Shown here piece after piece: positions 5,944 to 8,687 of a stretch of DNA of 8,687 bases. This DNA is from an uncultured Granulicatella sp. (GTDB lineage: Bacteria > Bacillota > Bacilli > Lactobacillales > Aerococcaceae): NCBI GenBank assembly GCA_947254045.1, contig CAMYBO010000048.1:1-8687 (forward strand), given 5' to 3'. Within the stretch, counting starts at the first letter, position 1, and every line of letters begins with the position of its first letter. The notes under the pieces are model-generated. The model did no database searches. It saw nothing but the letters and a program-made list of their open reading frames with translations, and was not told the DNA's origin. Both the position numbers and the translations under genes were made by a program.

Positions 5944-6159
5944 TTGACTTACAACCATATTAGCATAGATGAATTAAATTGGATAGAGGCTTATTGGGAA
6001 AGAGGAGAAAAAGTAGCTTTTATTGCGCAAAAACTTAATCGTTCACTACAGACTATCTATAATGTTATCAACTTTTTAAAGCAAGGTCGTACTGTACAAG
6101 AATACTATACTAGATACTGCAATTTTCATCTCTATCCCCTCTTTAACACTTTTACCTAG
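5944..6159 (+). pseudogene. IS30-family transposase, N-terminal fragment
   Basis: The first 58 residues look like the start of IS30-family transposases from Lactobacillales: MTYNHISIDELNWIEAYW, a helix-turn-helix (about 24-46, with AQKLNRSLQTIYNVI), then EYYTRY (53-58). Full proteins of this family exceed 300 residues and carry a DDE catalytic domain; here the frame runs into unrelated sequence after about base 6117 and stops at 6157-6159. The start is TTG, preceded by AAGGAGTG 7 bases upstream. No catalytic domain or right end is present, so it cannot transpose. It is the only plus-strand coding remnant here and lies between hrcA and efp. The family call comes from recognition of the N-terminal pattern, not a database search. 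Confidence 0.82.
6076..6129 (-). pseudogene. start of a lost gene (MKIA...) abutting the IS30 remnant
   Basis: On the minus strand, ATG AAA ATT GCA (6129-6118) is preceded by AGGGG with six bases of spacing and by a good promoter. After these four codons the sequence becomes the reverse complement of the IS30 transposase (last IS codon 6115-6117), and the frame ends after 17 codons at 6076. This looks like a gene whose body was removed or displaced by the insertion sequence, leaving its promoter, ribosome binding site and first codons. The identity cannot be told from four residues. Chance is possible for the codons alone, less so with promoter, ribosome binding site and start aligned. Confidence 0.5.
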
Positions 6160-6186
6160 TATAACATAGGATGTTTGAAATGGAAA
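6158..6186 (-). promoter_or_regulatory. orphan sigma-A promoter facing the IS30 remnant
   Basis: On the minus strand, -35 TTTCCA (6181-6186), a 17-base spacer and -10 TATACT (6158-6163) with TG one base upstream (extended -10). It sits just past the efp terminator and 28 bases before the orphan ATG. If active, it transcribes antisense through the transposase remnant towards the hrcA promoter. Confidence 0.6.
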
Positions 6187-6198
6187 CTGAAGCGTATC

Positions 6199-6229
6199 AA
6201 AAAAAACAGTTTGCTTTCGCAAACTGTTT
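6199..6229 (-). terminator. intrinsic terminator of efp
   Basis: On the minus strand a perfect 11-bp stem, AAACAGTTTGC / GCAAACTGTTT, closes a GAAA tetraloop (6204-6229) and continues into a run of T (6199-6206). It begins 14 bases after the efp stop. This is a textbook Rho-independent terminator. Confidence 0.95.
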
Positions 6230-6243
6230 CTTCACTTCATTCA

Positions 6244-6807
6244 TTATTTAGTTGCACGACGTACGTATGTACCTTCTGAAGTGTTAACTTCTAAGTACTC
6301 GCCAGCTTCGATGAAGTCTGGAACGTTTACGACTAAACCTGTTTCCATAGTTGCTGGTTTGCCAGAACCTGTAACAGTAGCACCTTTAATTGATGGTTGA
6401 GTTTCAGTTACTTGTAACACAACTGTTGAAGGTAATGAAACCCCAATTACTTCTGTTCCGTAGAATTGGATTTTAACTTCCATGTTTTCCAAAATGTATT
6501 TCAATTCGTTTTCGATTGTTTCTTCTGGAATTTCATATTGTTCATAGCTTTCTAAGTCCATGAATACACCAACGTTATCTTGGCTGTATAAGTATTGAAC
6601 GTCTTTAGTATCGATGTGTGCACGTTCTACTTTTTCATCAGGTCTCATTGTAGTATCTACTGTTGATCCGTTACGAACGTCACGGATTTTCATACGCATT
6701 ACAGTATTTCCTTTACCTGGTTTGTGGTGGCTGATTTCCAACACTTTAATTAATTTTCCATCAAGAATGAAAGTCATTCCTGCTTTTAAATCACTTACGT
6801 TAATCAT
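6244..6807 (-). CDS. efp: translation elongation factor P
   Basis: EF-P binds between the P and E sites and rescues ribosomes stalled on polyproline. The 187 residues cover the three expected domains: KOW-like N-terminal domain (1-65), OB domain (about 66-128) and the C-terminal OB domain with the EF-P signature (141-166, KGATVTGSGKPATMETGLVV onward). The tip loop HHKPGKGNT places Lys32 at the residue that is modified in other EF-Ps; Bacillus uses a 5-aminopentanol group there. No modification gene is in this window. ATG has AAGGAGAG (6813-6820) five bases upstream. It follows purB by 61 bp, with a probable promoter in the gap, and ends at a strong terminator. Confidence 0.97.
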   Translation of the reverse strand: MINVSDLKAGMTFILDGKLIKVLEISHHKPGKGNTVMRMKIRDVRNGSTVDTTMRPDEKVERAHIDTKDVQYLYSQDNVGVFMDLESYEQYEIPEETIENELKYILENMEVKIQFYGTEVIGVSLPSTVVLQVTETQPSIKGATVTGSGKPATMETGLVVNVPDFIEAGEYLEVNTSEGTYVRRATK

Positions 6808-6840
6808 GTTAACTCTCCTTCATATTTTGTTTACTATACG

Positions 6841-6849
6841 TTTATACCA
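6841..6849 (-). promoter_or_regulatory. probable extended -10 promoter of efp
   Basis: TGGTATAAA on the minus strand: -10 TATAAA (6841-6846) with TG one base upstream. No good -35 sits at 16-18 bases, but extended -10 promoters can do without one. It lies 33 bases before the efp ATG. Read-through from purB is also possible, since no terminator was found between the two. Confidence 0.5.
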
Positions 6850-6868
6850 TATTTTTTAGAAAAATGCA

Positions 6869-8164
6869 CTAGTCAAGTCCAACTCTGTGGAAAATTTCAT
6901 CAACTTGTCGAATATGATAGTGATAATCAAAGGCATCATTCAACTCTTCAGCTGTTAAATGTGACATAATTTCTTCGTTGTTCTCAATAATTTCTCTGAA
7001 TGAACGTTGTTCATCCCAAGCTAATGCTGTACATGGTTGGACTATATCATAAGCTCTTTCACGGCTTAATCCTTTATCGATTAATTTTAATAGAACACGT
7101 TGGCTATAAATTAATCCAAATGTTGCATCCATGTTTTTAAGCATTCGGTCAGGAAATACCGTTAAGTTCTTAACAATATTCCCAAAACGATTTAACATAT
7201 AATTTAATAAAATTGTGCTATCTGGAATAATAATTCGTTCTGCTGAAGAATGCGAAATATCTCTTTCATGCCATAAATTGACATTTTCATAAGCTGTTAC
7301 CATATGTCCACGAATCACTCTTGATAAGCCAGCCATATTTTCTGAACCAATTGGGTTTCTCTTATGTGGCATTGCTGAAGAACCTTTTTGACCTTTTGCA
7401 AAAAATTCTTCGACTTCACGTGTTTCTGATTTTTGCAAGCCACGAATTTCAGTCGCAAATTTTTCAATACTTGTCGCAATTAAAGCAATCGTTGAAATAT
7501 AATCTGCATGTAAATCTCTTGATAAAATTTGTGTTGAAATTTCTTGTGGACGAATTTGTAACTTTCCACATACATAGGCTTCTACTGAAGTTGGTATATT
7601 GGCAAAAGTTCCAACGGCTCCACTAATTTTACCAGCTTCTACCCCTTGGGCAACACGCTCAAATCGTTCGATATTGCGTTTCATTTCTGAATACCATAGA
7701 GCTAATTTTAAGCCAAAAGTTGTTGGTTCTGCATGAACTCCATGTGTTCTTCCCATACATACCGTATATTTATGTTCAAGAGCTTTTTGTTGAATAATAT
7801 CTAGAAAACGTCTTAGATCTTTTCTTAAAATATCATTCGCTTGTTTTAATTGATAACCATAGGCAGTATCCACTACATCCGTACTTGTTAAACCATAGTG
7901 AACCCATTTGCGTTCTTCTCCTAAAGTTTCACTCACTGCACGGGTAAAAGCTACAACATCATGTCTTGTTTCTTCTTCAATTTCTAAAATTCTGTCCACT
8001 GAAAAACTAGCATGCTCACGAATTTTTTGAACATCAACTTTAGGAATCTCTCCTAACTCTGCCCAAGCTTCGCAAGCTAAAATCTCTACTTCTAACCAAC
8101 AACGATAACGATTTTCATCTGACCAAATATTAGCCATTTCCGGTCTGGTGTAACGAGTAATCAT
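6869..8164 (-). CDS. purB: adenylosuccinate lyase
   Basis: PurB makes fumarate twice in purine synthesis: from SAICAR to AICAR, and from adenylosuccinate to AMP. The 431 residues match the usual Gram-positive length. Key sites are visible: His68 (TRHDVVAF) and His141 (GRTHGVHAEP), matching the catalytic histidines numbered the same way in the Bacillus enzyme, and the fumarase/aspartase superfamily signature GSSAMPHKRNP (261-271) with the mobile-loop serines 262/263. The active enzyme is a homotetramer. The start has AGGAGG (8172-8177) 7 bases upstream, overlapping the stop codon of the acetyltransferase gene before it, which suggests coupled translation. No other pur genes are nearby, so it is separated from the main purine operon. 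Confidence 0.98.
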   Translation of the reverse strand: MITRYTRPEMANIWSDENRYRCWLEVEILACEAWAELGEIPKVDVQKIREHASFSVDRILEIEEETRHDVVAFTRAVSETLGEERKWVHYGLTSTDVVDTAYGYQLKQANDILRKDLRRFLDIIQQKALEHKYTVCMGRTHGVHAEPTTFGLKLALWYSEMKRNIERFERVAQGVEAGKISGAVGTFANIPTSVEAYVCGKLQIRPQEISTQILSRDLHADYISTIALIATSIEKFATEIRGLQKSETREVEEFFAKGQKGSSAMPHKRNPIGSENMAGLSRVIRGHMVTAYENVNLWHERDISHSSAERIIIPDSTILLNYMLNRFGNIVKNLTVFPDRMLKNMDATFGLIYSQRVLLKLIDKGLSRERAYDIVQPCTALAWDEQRSFREIIENNEEIMSHLTAEELNDAFDYHYHIRQVDEIFHRVGLD

Positions 8165-8175
8165 ACAAACGCCTC

Positions 8176-8607
8176 CTATTTTAAAATCATATCCATATGT
8201 TCAATTCCAACTAGCTGATAAGGTTGTGACCACACTTCGAAGCCTAAGGACTCGTAGAACTGTTGTAAATACGTTTGTGCATGAATCATAATCGGCTGAT
8301 CCACATACCATTCTTGACAAATTTCTATCGCTCTTTCCATTAGAGCTGTCCCTTTTCCTTGTCTACGATAAGCTTCATCAACAATAACACGTCCGATATG
8401 AGCACCATCTACTTCTTGGAAAATTCGTAAATAAGCAATCACTTTTCCAGATTCATCTGTTTCAAATAAATGCCAAGCTCTTTTATCAATCTCATCCATT
8501 TCTTGATAATTTAATTGTTGTTCGACAATAAAGGTTTGAATTCTTGCTTTATAAATTTCAATGACTTCTGTTTTCGATAATTCGTCCAAATTTTTTAAGT
8601 ACCACAT
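8176..8607 (-). CDS. GNAT family N-acetyltransferase, ElaA-like
   Basis: A 143-residue single-domain acetyl-CoA-dependent acyltransferase. The N-terminal half, with VEQQLNYQEMDEIDKRAWHL (28-47), is typical of the ElaA group (COG2153). The acetyl-CoA loop is clear: VIVDEAYRRQGKGTALM (74-90), with R81-x-x-G84-x-G86. A conserved FYESLGF (117-123) near the C-terminus is usual for GNAT motif B. The substrate is unknown; ElaA proteins lack a well-established role. ATG is preceded by AGGGG (8614-8618), which overlaps the stop codon of the upstream gene. It lies 11 bases before purB and is almost certainly co-transcribed with it, but no functional link to purine synthesis is evident. Confidence 0.9.
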   Translation of the reverse strand: MWYLKNLDELSKTEVIEIYKARIQTFIVEQQLNYQEMDEIDKRAWHLFETDESGKVIAYLRIFQEVDGAHIGRVIVDEAYRRQGKGTALMERAIEICQEWYVDQPIMIHAQTYLQQFYESLGFEVWSQPYQLVGIEHMDMILK

Positions 8608-8616
8608 ATTTTTCCC

Positions 8617-8687
8617 CTATAATTTTTCAAAATATTTTTTAGTATTTAATTCATCCTCTTTTAATTGAGCAATCAGTTCCTCTACTC
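8617..8687 (-). CDS. C-terminal end of an unidentified gene
   Basis: The last 22 codons of a gene entering from the right edge, reading VEELIAQLKEDELNTKKYFEKL then TAG (8619-8617). The segment is charged and helical in composition. It is called a real gene end because the frame is open to the edge, the next gene starts only 9 bases on, and that gene's AGGGG ribosome binding site overlaps this stop. It is too short to assign a family. It is probably in the same operon as the acetyltransferase and purB. Confidence 0.65.
   Translation of the reverse strand, partial: VEELIAQLKEDELNTKKYFEKL

Overview
The window reads as chromosomal DNA of a low-GC Gram-positive bacterium (Bacillota, most likely Lactobacillales). 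Support: the hrcA-grpE-dnaK-dnaJ heat-shock operon with a CIRCE operator, strong AGGAGG-type ribosome binding sites, a DnaK of 611 residues ending in EEVKD, and an IS30-type transposase remnant. A Carnobacteriaceae or Aerococcaceae-like host such as Granulicatella is a guess from general resemblance. The first 37 bases are not biological: bases 4-37 are the Nextera Tn5 sequencing adapter, so the window begins at an untrimmed contig or read end.

Nearly all genes lie on the minus strand and are described from the right. (1) 8687-6869: the last 22 codons of an unidentified gene, an ElaA-like GNAT acetyltransferase and purB, packed 9-11 nt apart with ribosome binding sites overlapping the preceding stop codons. 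(2) 6868-6199: efp, with a probable extended -10 promoter of its own and a strong intrinsic terminator. (3) 6198-5760: a scar. An IS30-family transposase is cut after about 58 codons, and abutting it in the opposite direction is a promoter, ribosome binding site and start codon that have lost their gene. (4) 5794-994: the heat-shock operon. HrcA represses at CIRCE; GrpE is the nucleotide exchange factor and DnaJ the co-chaperone of DnaK. A hairpin lies between dnaK and dnaJ. (5) 993-569: no protein gene, but two tandem copies of a modular, strongly palindromic element downstream of dnaJ. (6) 568-38: a small lipoprotein gene whose reading frame breaks at an A7 run that is also a canonical A_AAA_AAG slippery heptamer. 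The -1 frame stays open to the adapter.

The protein-coding content is mainly housekeeping: protein folding, translation (EF-P) and purine synthesis. I found no defence island, secretion system or biosynthetic cluster. The items most worth following are the two-copy palindromic element (711-982), the frame break in the lipoprotein, and the IS30/orphan-promoter junction.
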